Positions 35,479-45,367 of a stretch of DNA of 64,000 bases are shown piece by piece. The DNA is from Rariglobus hedericola (GTDB lineage: Bacteria; Verrucomicrobiota; Verrucomicrobiia; Opitutales; Opitutaceae), in the NCBI RefSeq assembly GCF_007559335.1, contig NZ_VMBG01000001.1:2170001-2234000 (forward strand). Direction: 5' to 3'. Position 1 is the first letter of the stretch, and each line of letters starts with the position of its first letter. The position numbers and the translations under genes are program-made. A model generated the notes under the pieces. It saw only the letters and a program-made list of their open reading frames with translations, searched no databases and was not told where the DNA came from.

Positions 35479-38376
35479 ATGAAATCCAACCTCCTTCTCC
35501 CGGCATCGATGGCGGCCTTTGCCATTTTCCTGCTGGGTGCCGCAACTGTATCCGCACAATCCATTCTGCTCAGCGCAGAGGATTTCGTTTTGCTCGGCGG
35601 AACATCGGTTTCGGTCGCTGGCGCCGGCCCCAACACCTATTCGAATGGGGACGTCGGCTCGATGGGCTCCATCTCCGGGTTCCCTCCTGCGACCGTCGTG
35701 AACGGCTCGACCATCCTCGGTGGCGCGGTGGTTGCCCAGGCCATGCTCGATCTCGGCACCGCCCGCACCGGTCTCAGCGCCTTGGCGACCACCTCCAATC
35801 TCACCGGTCAGGACTTGTCCGGCATGACGCTCGCCCCCGGCGTGTATGCGTTCAATGTCTCGGCCGAAATCAGCCTGGCCGGAACGCGTATCCTCACTCT
35901 GGATGCGCAAGGTCAGAACAACGTCGTGTGGGTTTTTAATATCGGCACTTCGCTGACTACCGCGGCCGGCGCGCAAATCCGGTTCGTCAACCTCGGATCC
36001 AATGGCGGCGCCGACAACGGTCTGTTCTGGAACGCCGGCACGACCATCACCTTCGGCGCGGACAACACGGTGCTCGGCAATTATCTCGCCGGCACCGACA
36101 TCATCTTTGGCACCACCACGCCTTCCACCGGCAGCGGCGGCGGTCGCGCCCTCGCCCAAGCCGGCGTCTCCTTCGACGGCGCAGCCTCGCTCGACGCCCT
36201 CGGCGGTCCCGGCGGCGGCACGCTCACCGGTGGCCTCACGCTCAACGGCGGCATCGTCACCGCGAACGGCTACGTCCTGCTGAGCAGCGATGGCGCTTAC
36301 ATACCGGGCACCTCCGGCCTCGTGCTGATTCCCGGCACCAACTACAACACCACCAATGTCACGGTCGACGGCGACAGTTCGGATGCCTTGGCCACTCCCG
36401 CCACCTTCACGGTTTTCCAGACCATCGCGAAATTGACCGGCACCAACACCTACACCGGCGGCACGATCATCGATGCCGGCCAGCTGACCACCGGAAGCGA
36501 AAATCTTCCCGTCAACGGCAACGTGTCCTTCATCGACAGCGCCAACACCGGTGCCGCCGGTGAATTGATTTTCGATCAAGCGACGAATGGCACTTACGGC
36601 GGCGTGATCTCCGGCGGCGGCGACGTTACCAAAGAAGGCCTCGGTGATCTCACCTTCACCGCCCTGCAAACCTACACCGGCACCACCACGGTCAACGAAG
36701 GCAAGCTCATCGCGAGCCTCGCGCTCCTTCCCGCCAACGGTGACATCACTTTGGGTGCCGCCGGCACGCTGGTTCTGGACGAAGCCTCCAACGTTATTTT
36801 GAACAATGCCCTCAGCGGCACGGGCACACTTGAAAAGCAAGGCGCCGGCGCCTTGGTCATCGCCAACGCCACCACCGTGGCCGTCGACATTCAGAACGGC
36901 TCACTTTTCCTCGTGAACAACGTCGGCTCCACGACGGTCGGCACCGGCACGTTCCTGCGCGGCGAAGGCACCATCAACGGCAATCTCCTCAACAACGGCA
37001 CCGTCAGCGCCGGCTCCTCGCCCGGAACGATCATCGTCGCCGGCAACTTCATGCAAGGCCCGGCCGGCACGCTCGTCGTCGAGTTCGCCTCGTCCACCTC
37101 GTTTGATCGCCTGATCGTCAGCGGCACCGCCGACCTCGACGGCACCTTGGAGCTCGTGACCCTCAACGGCTTCAATCCCGTCGGTGAGTCCTTCACCATC
37201 ATCACCGCCACGGGCGGCGTGAACGGCACCTTCCCCACCGTCATCGCTCCCGCCACTCCGGCCGCGATCACGCGCACCGTCAACTACGGCACCAACGACG
37301 TGACCGTCACCTACACACAGATCCCGTTCTCCACGTTCGCCGAAACCCCGAACCAAGGTGCCGTCGGCGACGGTGCGCTCAACAACCCCGCGATCACCGA
37401 TGTGCTCAACACACTCGCGCTCCCCGGCCAGTTTCCCGCCGCCTTGAACGCCCTCTCGCCACAAGGCTATCAGGTATGGTCCGACATCGCGTTCGCGCAT
37501 ACCGCCTCGCTCGCCAGTCGTCTCGCCCACCAGCCGCCCGCCACGCCGGGCCGTGACAACTTCTACTTCGAGGCCGGACAAAGCCGCGGACGCACCTCCG
37601 GCGACGCCAACGTCGGCTCCAACCGGTTCAACAGTGATTCCGGCCTCGTCGGCGGAAACACCTTCGTGACGCCAGACCTCACCCTCGGCGGCTTTTTTGA
37701 ATACACCGACACCGACTCCGGCCTCGGTTCCTTCGGCAGCACGACCAATATCAAAACCAAGATGCCCGGCATTCGTGCCGCCTGGAAAAAAGACGCCTGG
37801 TTCGTCACCGCCGCCGCCGCGTATGGTTTCGATGACTACGAGTCCACCCGCCAGATCAACTTCAGCGGCACCTCCGCCACCGCGCGCTCCGACACGACCG
37901 GACGCCAATGGCTGGTCGATATCATCGCCGGACGTCATTTCCTGACCGGTCCGGTCTCGCTCTCACCGTTCGCCGGTTTGCAAGTTGCCGGATGGAAAAC
38001 CGAAGGCTTCACCGAAACCGGTGCCGGCGCGTTCAACAACACGGTGGGCGATCAATCCGCCCGCTCGTTGCGCACGCAGCTCGGCCTCGAAGCCGCGATC
38101 GCGTTCAACGCGGGCAACGTCGTGATCCGCCCGCACGCCCGCGGCGCCTGGGTTCACGAGCTCTCCAACGACAGCCGCTCCATCGACGCCTCGTTTGGCG
38201 GCTCGAACTACTCCGTGCAAACCCACTCCCCGCAGCGTGACAGCGCCCGCCTGAGCGCCGGTTTCGATGTGGCGTTCACCCCGCGCGTCGCGCTTTACGC
38301 CGACTATTCGATCCAGACCGGCAACACGGTCGAGATCCTCGGAGAATGGCGCGGCGGCTTGTCCGTGTCGTTCTAA
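35479..38376 (+). CDS. Ice-binding-like (DUF3494) domain autotransporter
   Basis: 965 aa from the ATG at 35479, preceded by a good ribosome site (AGGGGAG). The signal peptide ends TVSAQ. Residues about 30-255 match the ice-binding-like DUF3494 domain: FVLLGGTSVSVAGAG, SNGDVGSM, DLSGMTLAPGVYAF, NVVWVFNIGTSLTT, FWNAGTTITFG, GNYLAGTDI. Residues about 260-640 are autotransporter beta-strand repeats (TNTYTGGTIIDAGQLTTG). The last ~290 are an autotransporter beta-barrel beginning NFYFEAGQSRG and ending GGLSVSF with a terminal Phe. It is thus a self-secreted outer-membrane adhesin-like protein. Placed behind a two-component system and followed by a terminator. Confidence 0.92.
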   Translation: MKSNLLLPASMAAFAIFLLGAATVSAQSILLSAEDFVLLGGTSVSVAGAGPNTYSNGDVGSMGSISGFPPATVVNGSTILGGAVVAQAMLDLGTARTGLSALATTSNLTGQDLSGMTLAPGVYAFNVSAEISLAGTRILTLDAQGQNNVVWVFNIGTSLTTAAGAQIRFVNLGSNGGADNGLFWNAGTTITFGADNTVLGNYLAGTDIIFGTTTPSTGSGGGRALAQAGVSFDGAASLDALGGPGGGTLTGGLTLNGGIVTANGYVLLSSDGAYIPGTSGLVLIPGTNYNTTNVTVDGDSSDALATPATFTVFQTIAKLTGTNTYTGGTIIDAGQLTTGSENLPVNGNVSFIDSANTGAAGELIFDQATNGTYGGVISGGGDVTKEGLGDLTFTALQTYTGTTTVNEGKLIASLALLPANGDITLGAAGTLVLDEASNVILNNALSGTGTLEKQGAGALVIANATTVAVDIQNGSLFLVNNVGSTTVGTGTFLRGEGTINGNLLNNGTVSAGSSPGTIIVAGNFMQGPAGTLVVEFASSTSFDRLIVSGTADLDGTLELVTLNGFNPVGESFTIITATGGVNGTFPTVIAPATPAAITRTVNYGTNDVTVTYTQIPFSTFAETPNQGAVGDGALNNPAITDVLNTLALPGQFPAALNALSPQGYQVWSDIAFAHTASLASRLAHQPPATPGRDNFYFEAGQSRGRTSGDANVGSNRFNSDSGLVGGNTFVTPDLTLGGFFEYTDTDSGLGSFGSTTNIKTKMPGIRAAWKKDAWFVTAAAAYGFDDYESTRQINFSGTSATARSDTTGRQWLVDIIAGRHFLTGPVSLSPFAGLQVAGWKTEGFTETGAGAFNNTVGDQSARSLRTQLGLEAAIAFNAGNVVIRPHARGAWVHELSNDSRSIDASFGGSNYSVQTHSPQRDSARLSAGFDVAFTPRVALYADYSIQTGNTVEILGEWRGGLSVSF

Positions 38377-38395
38377 AACAACCCGTTCCTCTAAG

Positions 38396-38425
38396 GCCGC
38401 GCTCCCTTCCGGAGCGCGGCTTTTT
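38396..38425 (+). terminator. Rho-independent terminator
   Basis: GCCGCGCTCC / GGAGCGCGGC is a perfect 10-bp stem with a 5-nt loop followed by TTTTT, 20 bp after the autotransporter stop. Confidence 0.92.
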
Positions 38426-38466
38426 GTTGGCCGGAAATCAGGACGTGATTATCCGTGATTACACCC

Positions 38467-38850
38467 ATGCCTTCCACCCGCCTCAAAACCATCGCCCGCT
38501 GGGTGCTCGCGCTCTTCTTCATCGTTGCGGGGCTAAATCACTTTCGCACGCCCGACATCTATCTCGCCATGATGCCGGCGGAGATGCCGTTCAAGGAAGC
38601 CGCCAACCAGATCTCGGGCATCGCGGAAATTCTCGGCGGTATCGGTTTGCTGATTCCCTGCCTGCGCCGCGCCGCCGCCTGGGGACTCATCGCACTGCTG
38701 ATCGCGGTGTTCCCCGCCAATGTGAATGTCGCGCTCCAAGGCCACATGACCGGACTCGATGCGCCCGCTTGGGTGCTCTGGCTGCGCCTGCCGTTTCAGG
38801 CCCTCTTCATCGCGTGGACGTGGTGGGTCGGCCTCAAACGCGCACGGTAG
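38467..38850 (+). CDS. DoxX-family membrane protein
   Basis: 127 aa from the ATG at 38467; a GTG at 38455 is the alternative. Four membrane helices and the DoxX pattern ARWVLALFFIVAGLNHF, ISGIAEILGGIGLLIP, AAAWGLIALLIAVFPANVNVA. The family is linked to thiosulfate:quinone oxidoreductase subunits and other small redox membrane proteins, but members of this short form have no settled function. It stands alone after a terminator and converges with the second pilin-like cassette. Confidence 0.85.
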   Translation: MPSTRLKTIARWVLALFFIVAGLNHFRTPDIYLAMMPAEMPFKEAANQISGIAEILGGIGLLIPCLRRAAAWGLIALLIAVFPANVNVALQGHMTGLDAPAWVLWLRLPFQALFIAWTWWVGLKRAR

Positions 38851-38863
38851 CCAGGACGCGGGA

Positions 38864-39604
38864 TTAGGTGCGCGGCAGTTTTCCAGACGTCGCTTCAGGC
38901 GGTGGTTCGGGCAGGTCTTTGATGACCACGACACGGATCGCGCCGTCGGAATTGGGGAAGACCAGGAGCTGCAGTTTGTTTTGATCCGGACGCAGAATGG
39001 AAGTGGAGAGAATACGCTCCCAACGTCCGCCACGTTGAACCGCGAGACCCAGCGCGATGTCACTCCCGACAGACAGCGTGACGTCCACGGTGGATTGCGC
39101 GGCGATGGCGACGGGACTCGTGCCTGTTTTGGCCGCGAGCGGATACGGGCAGAGGTTCATGATGCGCACATGCTCGTCGGGCAAAGACGGTGCCCAGTCC
39201 TCGATGGGATAAAACCGAAACGGCAGAACCGCATTGGCCGGATTGCGGGTCACGATGAAGAGCACGCCTTTCCAGCTGTCGGGGCATTTGAGTTCGCCGA
39301 GAGGCTCGCGCTTCACGCCGGCTTCCGTGCGTTGCTCGCGGAAGAGCTCGATGGGCAGCGGCCCGGTGTAATCGAGCGGGCGGGAAAACGCATTGGCGGT
39401 GAGTTGAACCGAAACGTTTTCCTTTCCATTTTTCAGGAGAAAAACCGCGCGGGGGTTTACATCATCCTCGTTCGAAAAAGAGGCGCCCGCGTAATAAAAA
39501 CGCAGGCTGCGGACCGGGTTTTTCGGTGACGGAGTCTGCGCCGATGCGGGGATCAACAGGACCGACAGGACGACGGCGGACAACGATGTGAGAAAAATGC
39601 GCAT
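38864..39604 (-). CDS. Secreted partner protein of the giant pilin-like cassette, copy 2
   Basis: 246 aa with a signal peptide ending IPASAQ. It starts 3 bp after the stop of the giant gene upstream. The second half (HVRIMNLCPYPLAAKTGTSP, GRWERILSTSILRPDQNKLQLLVFP) matches in pattern the copy-1 partner at 10388-11137, although overall identity is low. Function unknown; probably a periplasmic or surface subunit. There is no vWA gene behind it, unlike copy 1. Confidence 0.75.
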   Translation of the reverse strand: MRIFLTSLSAVVLSVLLIPASAQTPSPKNPVRSLRFYYAGASFSNEDDVNPRAVFLLKNGKENVSVQLTANAFSRPLDYTGPLPIELFREQRTEAGVKREPLGELKCPDSWKGVLFIVTRNPANAVLPFRFYPIEDWAPSLPDEHVRIMNLCPYPLAAKTGTSPVAIAAQSTVDVTLSVGSDIALGLAVQRGGRWERILSTSILRPDQNKLQLLVFPNSDGAIRVVVIKDLPEPPPEATSGKLPRT

Positions 39605-39607
39605 GGG

Positions 39608-42600
39608 TCAGATGTCGGCGGGCGTCAGCCAACGGAAGGAGATGATTTTGAAACGGCGTCCGAACGTCTTGTTGTCGTCCGACGAAAGCGCGGCGATGGC
39701 GGTCCATGGATCGTCGGTGACGGACACATATTCGGGCAGTCGCTGCACCACGGCTTCGCACCAAGCCCGGCCTTGGACGTAGTTGGGATCGGTGCTGGCG
39801 AGGACGGGATTAAGCACTTCGCCGTAAGTGCGGATCGTGAAGGTATCCGAGCGCGCGGAGAGCGCGGGTGCCAGCGGTTGCAGGAGGTCCGCCTGCGTGA
39901 GCCATCCGGGCACGTGGGTGGCGGTGCTGCCCTGGGCCGCCGCGTCGATCATGGAGGTCGGGCCGGCAGTCGGGATCACCGTGGTCGGACTTCCGGAAAA
40001 CGCGGAGTTGATCCCCGCGTCTTCGATGGCTTGGGCCAGCGCGCCCTTCATGCGATTGTCCACCCCGGCGACCGAGCCGGCGGTGAGCGCACGGTTGACG
40101 AAGTCGGCCAGCGAGACAAACGGGCCGCGGCGGCGCACCTGCAACACGATCTGGTTGGCGAGCGCATTGATCTGCGCCGTCGTCAGAAACCGGTAGCCCT
40201 CATAGGCGTTGGCGGCCATGCCTGCATCGGTGGTCGAGGTCGAGTCGAGCACGGCGGCGTCGTTCAATGTGTAACCGGAATGCGGATACGGTGACTCGCC
40301 GGCTCGCCGGGTTGCGCCCACCGGGACGTTGTTGAGTCCGCCGAGCAGTGCGCGCCACGCCTCGACGGAGGTGGAGTTGACGTTGAACGCGCCAGAGACC
40401 AACAGGCTCGCGGCAGATTTTTGACGGTCGCGGAGGTCGGCCGGCAAACTGGCGCCGGCGCGATCATGCAAGGCGAGACGCGGATTAGGCAGCGGGAAAA
40501 CCACCGGATCGGCGGACGAGGCACCGCGCGGAACAGTGGACAGATAATAGCCGTCCCAGAGTGCGCGATTGAGCAGGTAGGAATGATCGAAAACGACGCC
40601 GGTGGACTTGAAGGCGCTGAAGCCGTTGCCACTGGTGGGAATGGCTATCTCGCTCCACGGACGGCTGGGAGCATCGATCTTGGCGCGGGGCGCGGCCAGC
40701 GAATTACCCACGGCATAGGCGGGCGTGGCATTGGACGCGAGCGGAGGCGAGACGCTGCCACCCGGAAGATAAACGCCGGGATAAAGCTGCGCGTGTTGGA
40801 ACTCTCCGAGGGAAACCACCGCGTGTTCCGGACGCGGCACGTTGAAGAGCGGCACAACGGATTCGCCGGCGCCATCCCACGTCGCCTGGCTCATACCGAC
40901 AAACGCGCGACCGGTGGAAGGATCGCAGGGAATGGTCGCGTTGTTCGCGTTCACCGGATCGAAGGCGCCGGTGCCGAAGCCCAGGTTGTTGGCGCTCATC
41001 CGGAAGTTGTAACTGGGGTTGGTATGGTAGTATCCTTCGCCCAGACTGGTGTTCTGCATTTCGTAAGGACTGCGCGCGGAGTAAGGTGCGCGGGGGTTGT
41101 AGTCGGCCAGCCAGCGGACGGTATTGTTGTGATAGGAAGTGGCAGTGGGCAGCGTGCCCTGCGCGGTGGTTTTCAACGCCCAGCTGTGGCCGACGTAACC
41201 GACGAATGCAGGCGAACTCGCATAGGCGGGCTGGTCCAGTTTTTGGAAAATGAAATCGTCGCGGGCATAGCGCATGTGAAACGCCGTGTCGTAGAGATTG
41301 TTTTGCGTGATCACTTGCAGCGGCTCTCCCGCGCTGGTGGACAGCGTAAGCTTGTCATCGCGAGTGACGGGTTCTGTGCCCGTGCCGCTGGGCGCGCTGC
41401 TCGGCACGCCGATCGTCGAGTTGTTCCAGTCGCTCCACGAAGGCAGCGACGTGGCCGTGCTGTTATTGTTACCATGCCAGAAGTTCACCATGTATTGGGA
41501 AAGCCCGCCCGGCAGGGAAAAACTGTTACCGCCTACTATCACAGACCGCATGCCGCCGCCGTTCCAACCCCGTTGCAAGGTGTAGGCCGAATAGGTGCTT
41601 CCCGCGCTGTAATAGACGTTGTTGCGAAGCGTATAAACGTAGGCGGTGCCCGGCTCCATGTCGCCGCTTTGCACGGAGATTTCGAGGCCATTGGGCCACG
41701 GGCTGGTCACCTGCGCGTCTGCCGAAATCGCGGGGTCCACAATTTTTGGATACGCGCTATAGTTCTTGGTCGGCGATACGGCCGAGACGCGGATGAAGGT
41801 CACATCGCCGCCGTTGATGGCGTAAGTGACGCGATAGGCATGGTCCTGCAACGTGACGTTGTAAGGATTCCATAACACAATCGCTGGGTAGTAACGCAGC
41901 TCGAGTCCGCAGCCGAAAGCGGTGAGCGGCGAAACGCGTCCCTCGACATACAACTGCCAGAAAGCCACGAGTGGAAATACTCCCTGCTGGGCGGACCTGG
42001 CCGGCTCGGTCGTTCCGTCGATTTGCGGCCGCGGAGAAAGTCGCAGATTCGCATCCGTGCCGCTGGCTCCGCTCGAGAACGGCAATTGATAATACGAGCG
42101 CAACAACTGCCAGTCGGGGCCCAGGCTGGAACCCACCTGCCAGATGGGGCCGGTGGGCGCATCGGTTTTTCCCGTGCCGTTGGCGAAGGCGGCGGTGAGG
42201 TCCTGGCGCAAGCCACCGGCGAGGGAGTTGGCGAGCACGCCGCGGCTGCTGCTGGAAAAATCATGAAACCGTTGCTGGAGAAACGCCGACGGAAACGGCA
42301 CGCCGCCGGATGCGAGGGAGAACTGGCGCGGCGCATACACTTTCCTCAGTTCGTCACGTAGCGTCGCGGTGCTGGCCGCCTCCAGGTCCGCGCCGGCCAG
42401 CGAAGCGGGCGCGCCCGTCGTCAACTCGACGCCCAGGCGCGCCGGCAGGCGGTGGCGCAGGCGTTTATCGGCCTCGGTGGTCGCGCCGATGGAGGTTTCC
42501 GTTTCGACAAGATTCGCGCGCGCCTTGACGCCTTCATCGCCGACCCACCAGGCGTATCGACCAATGGATACGGTGCCGCCGCCAGACTGGCCCGGCACGA

Positions 42601-43255
42601 GATTCGCGGTGACATCGATCGACGCCAGCGGCGCGGCGACATAACCGGCCTCGCCCAAACCACCCGAGGCGGCGGTGCCCACGGTGCCCGGACCAACCAG
42701 CAGACGCGCGGGCGCGCCGCCGATGGTGATCGTGCTCGAAAGCGCCGTCGCGTTGGTGAGATTGGCGACGGGCTGGTCCGGCTTGCGCGCAGGCGAGGCC
42801 GCGGCGGATGCAATGCTGCCATTCGCGTTCGCCTGCATGGCGGTGGCTTCGTTGCCGCTCACCAGCCAGTTGAGAAACACCGGGGCGCTACGGTCGGTGG
42901 TCGATGCGTTGGCGTTGCCCCATGCTCCGGTCCACTGGCGCGCGCCATTCACCGCCACAGGCAGACTGTTGTTGGTGCCATCACCGAGATTTGCCGTGGC
43001 GGTGATACGCTGGTCCGATCCTGCAAATTTCTGAAGCTGGCCGAGCGCGGTATTGAGCGCGAACAACGCATTGGCTCGGGCCTGCGACAGTTGCTGGTTA
43101 TTACCCGCGACTTGGGTTTCCACGCGCGTGATCGAGGCCAGCGAGACGAGCAACAAAACCAGAAACGCCAGCAATGTGATCGTGATCAATAACGCGAAGC
43201 CGCGCCGGGTCCGGAAAGAAAACGAAGTGGGGAGGGATTCGCGATGGGGGTTCAT
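39608..43255 (-). CDS. Giant GspK/PilX-like pilin-like protein (Verru_Chthon cassette A-like), copy 2
   Basis: 1215 aa, paralog of the protein at 6762-10391. The prepilin-type N-terminus is RRG|FALLITITLLAFLVLLL (cleavage after Gly19), again without Glu5. ARANALFALNTALGQLQKFAG follows. Shared landmarks through the protein include LVSGNEA, YAWWVGDEGVKARANL, RFHDFSSSSRGVLANS, VNSTSVEAWRALL, QVRRRGPFVSLADFVNR, ARSDTFTIRTYGE, GRAWCEAVVQRLPEYV and RRFKIISFRWLTPADI. These extend end to end, so this is a true duplicate of the same architecture. It is divergent from the tandem GH5 genes. It probably sits at the tip or base of a pseudopilus-like structure (inference from GspK). Confidence 0.8.
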   Translation of the reverse strand: MNPHRESLPTSFSFRTRRGFALLITITLLAFLVLLLVSLASITRVETQVAGNNQQLSQARANALFALNTALGQLQKFAGSDQRITATANLGDGTNNSLPVAVNGARQWTGAWGNANASTTDRSAPVFLNWLVSGNEATAMQANANGSIASAAASPARKPDQPVANLTNATALSSTITIGGAPARLLVGPGTVGTAASGGLGEAGYVAAPLASIDVTANLVPGQSGGGTVSIGRYAWWVGDEGVKARANLVETETSIGATTEADKRLRHRLPARLGVELTTGAPASLAGADLEAASTATLRDELRKVYAPRQFSLASGGVPFPSAFLQQRFHDFSSSSRGVLANSLAGGLRQDLTAAFANGTGKTDAPTGPIWQVGSSLGPDWQLLRSYYQLPFSSGASGTDANLRLSPRPQIDGTTEPARSAQQGVFPLVAFWQLYVEGRVSPLTAFGCGLELRYYPAIVLWNPYNVTLQDHAYRVTYAINGGDVTFIRVSAVSPTKNYSAYPKIVDPAISADAQVTSPWPNGLEISVQSGDMEPGTAYVYTLRNNVYYSAGSTYSAYTLQRGWNGGGMRSVIVGGNSFSLPGGLSQYMVNFWHGNNNSTATSLPSWSDWNNSTIGVPSSAPSGTGTEPVTRDDKLTLSTSAGEPLQVITQNNLYDTAFHMRYARDDFIFQKLDQPAYASSPAFVGYVGHSWALKTTAQGTLPTATSYHNNTVRWLADYNPRAPYSARSPYEMQNTSLGEGYYHTNPSYNFRMSANNLGFGTGAFDPVNANNATIPCDPSTGRAFVGMSQATWDGAGESVVPLFNVPRPEHAVVSLGEFQHAQLYPGVYLPGGSVSPPLASNATPAYAVGNSLAAPRAKIDAPSRPWSEIAIPTSGNGFSAFKSTGVVFDHSYLLNRALWDGYYLSTVPRGASSADPVVFPLPNPRLALHDRAGASLPADLRDRQKSAASLLVSGAFNVNSTSVEAWRALLGGLNNVPVGATRRAGESPYPHSGYTLNDAAVLDSTSTTDAGMAANAYEGYRFLTTAQINALANQIVLQVRRRGPFVSLADFVNRALTAGSVAGVDNRMKGALAQAIEDAGINSAFSGSPTTVIPTAGPTSMIDAAAQGSTATHVPGWLTQADLLQPLAPALSARSDTFTIRTYGEVLNPVLASTDPNYVQGRAWCEAVVQRLPEYVSVTDDPWTAIAALSSDDNKTFGRRFKIISFRWLTPADI

Positions 43256-43447
43256 ACAAAATCAAACACAGGGTTCGGCACCGTCGGCGGTTTCAGGCGG
43301 CACACCTTAGAAAATCGAGCGTATGCAGGGATAAGCTGCCGTGATGATTCCGCGTGGAGCGGAAGTTCCCAAGACACGCGCGATGCTATTAATGGCACGG
43401 CGCCGCTCTTTTGCATGACCGGTTCTCTCGTCATGCCCTGCATCGCT

Positions 43448-45343
43448 ATGAACCCCGCCCTACCCCTGTTAGGATTCATTCAGCGGAGCCGTGTCCTCCT
43501 TGCTTCAGTCGCCCTACTCTCACTCGTTTCCCACGCCGAAGCCGCGCGCGGACGACCCGTTATCAACACCGCCGGCACGACCTTCGTGGCCGATAACGGA
43601 AACCTCATCCGCGGTGCCATCATCAGCACCGAAACCGGCGTCGTGCCGGCGCTCGCCGATGTGCAGGCGATCAAAAATTACGGTCTCAACGCCATCCACT
43701 GTTACGCCGAACGCTCCGACTACGGTTATGCTGCGGGTGCGAAAGCGGCGGCGGTTGATGCTGTAGTTCAGATGACGCGCGACAACGGTCTCTACCTCAT
43801 CATCACCATCGGCGGTGGCGGCGTGAACGCGTCGTTCATCCAGGATTTTTGGACATTCTACGCGCCCCGTTACAAGAACGAGACCCACGTGATCTACGAG
43901 ATTCAAAACGAGCCGGTGGTGCGCGCGCCGGTCGCCGCCAGCGTGATCACGATGGAGAAAAACTCCTACACCACCATCCGTGCCGCCGCGCCCAACACGC
44001 CAGTGCTGCTGATGAGCTACACGATTTTTCAAAACTCCGCAGGCGTGCTCGCCGACATCGCCGCGCTCGGCTCCACCGTCAATTGGAGCAACGCGGGAAT
44101 CGCGTTTCACGGTTACGGAGAAAACGGCGCACTCGGCACACGCACCTGTCTCGAAAACGTGATCGCCGCAGGCTATGCCTGTTTCCAAACCGAGTTCTAC
44201 CGCTGGGACTGGGGCACGGGCGACTTCAACCTGGTTGACGCGCCTTCGCTTTATCAGGACATCGACCAGACCGGCGACCTTGAGCGACTGGGCGTCTCAT
44301 GGCTGACCTTCCTCTCCATCGGTCGCGTGCAGGACGACACGCGTTTCAAAAACCGCATGGACGGCGCCGGCATCACCTGGTCGCACGATTTTGGTTCGTG
44401 GCCCGGCACCAGCCGCGGCGTCTATGGCAACGGCAGCGAACCGCGCGCGATTATTTCCACGGCCACCACACGCGTCGAGGCGGAGGACTTCGATCTCGGC
44501 GGCGCGGGTGTCGCCTCCTACGACACGACCACCGGTAATTCCGGTGGTGTTTACCGCACGACCGGACAAGTGGACATCCAGGCAGTCACCGATACCGGTG
44601 GCGGTTATAACATCGCCTGGATCGCCGCCGGCGAATGGCTCGAATACACGGTGCGCGTAAAGAATCCCGGTCGCTACAATCTCAAGGTTCGCGTGGCTTC
44701 ATCCGTCACGACCGGCAGCCTGCGCCTGAAGCTCGGCGGCAGGGATCTGACCGGTGCCTGGAGCGTGCCGAATACCGGCAGTTACCAGACGTGGACCACG
44801 TTGACGAAGACCGTTGACCTCGTGCCCGGCCAACAACTGCTGCGCTTCGAGGCAGTGACCGCAGGCTTCAACCTCAACTGGATCGAGTTCGAACCCGTCT
44901 CTTCCGGTTTGCTGGCCAACGGCACCTACAAGCTGATCAACCGCAACAGCGCGAAAGCCATGGATGTCGTCAACGCCTCCACGGCCAACGGCGCCGATAT
45001 CCAGCAGTGGGGTTACTCCGCCACGAGCAACCAGAAGTGGGTCTTCACCCATCGCGGGGCCAACCAATACACGATCACCTCCAGCCAGACCGGCAAGGCG
45101 ATCGACCAGGCCGCCGGCGAAATACTCAGCGGCGATCACGTCCAGATGTATACGCTCAACTCCGGCAGCGCCAACCAGCGCTGGATTCCGATGGCCACCA
45201 GCTCGGGCTACTACCGGTTGGTCAACTCGATCAGCGGCCTCGTGCTCGAAATCGACGCCGCATCGACCGCCAATGGTGCCCGCGTATTTCAAGGTGAATA
45301 CACGTCCGGCAACCACGAGCAATGGCTCCCGGGCACGCCCTGA
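43448..45343 (+). CDS. Secreted GH5-like glycosidase with CBM6 and ricin-type lectin domains, copy 1
   Basis: 631 aa from the ATG at 43448, which begins the signal peptide (ending SHAEA). The catalytic barrel has HVIYEIQNEPV with Glu155 as acid/base and ACFQTEFYRW with Glu249 as likely nucleophile, as in GH5. A CBM6 jelly roll covers about 340-480 (TRVEAEDFD, GGGYNIAWIAAGEWLEYTV, NLNWIEFEP). A ricin-type beta-trefoil covers about 485-630 (YKLINRNSAKAMDVVN, QQWGYSATSNQKWVF). It probably cuts a beta-mannan or beta-glucan. It is a paralog of the gene at 45921. The product is likely extracellular. Confidence 0.88.
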   Translation: MNPALPLLGFIQRSRVLLASVALLSLVSHAEAARGRPVINTAGTTFVADNGNLIRGAIISTETGVVPALADVQAIKNYGLNAIHCYAERSDYGYAAGAKAAAVDAVVQMTRDNGLYLIITIGGGGVNASFIQDFWTFYAPRYKNETHVIYEIQNEPVVRAPVAASVITMEKNSYTTIRAAAPNTPVLLMSYTIFQNSAGVLADIAALGSTVNWSNAGIAFHGYGENGALGTRTCLENVIAAGYACFQTEFYRWDWGTGDFNLVDAPSLYQDIDQTGDLERLGVSWLTFLSIGRVQDDTRFKNRMDGAGITWSHDFGSWPGTSRGVYGNGSEPRAIISTATTRVEAEDFDLGGAGVASYDTTTGNSGGVYRTTGQVDIQAVTDTGGGYNIAWIAAGEWLEYTVRVKNPGRYNLKVRVASSVTTGSLRLKLGGRDLTGAWSVPNTGSYQTWTTLTKTVDLVPGQQLLRFEAVTAGFNLNWIEFEPVSSGLLANGTYKLINRNSAKAMDVVNASTANGADIQQWGYSATSNQKWVFTHRGANQYTITSSQTGKAIDQAAGEILSGDHVQMYTLNSGSANQRWIPMATSSGYYRLVNSISGLVLEIDAASTANGARVFQGEYTSGNHEQWLPGTP

Positions 45344-45367
45344 ACGCGAGCTTCGCCCATCGTCGCG

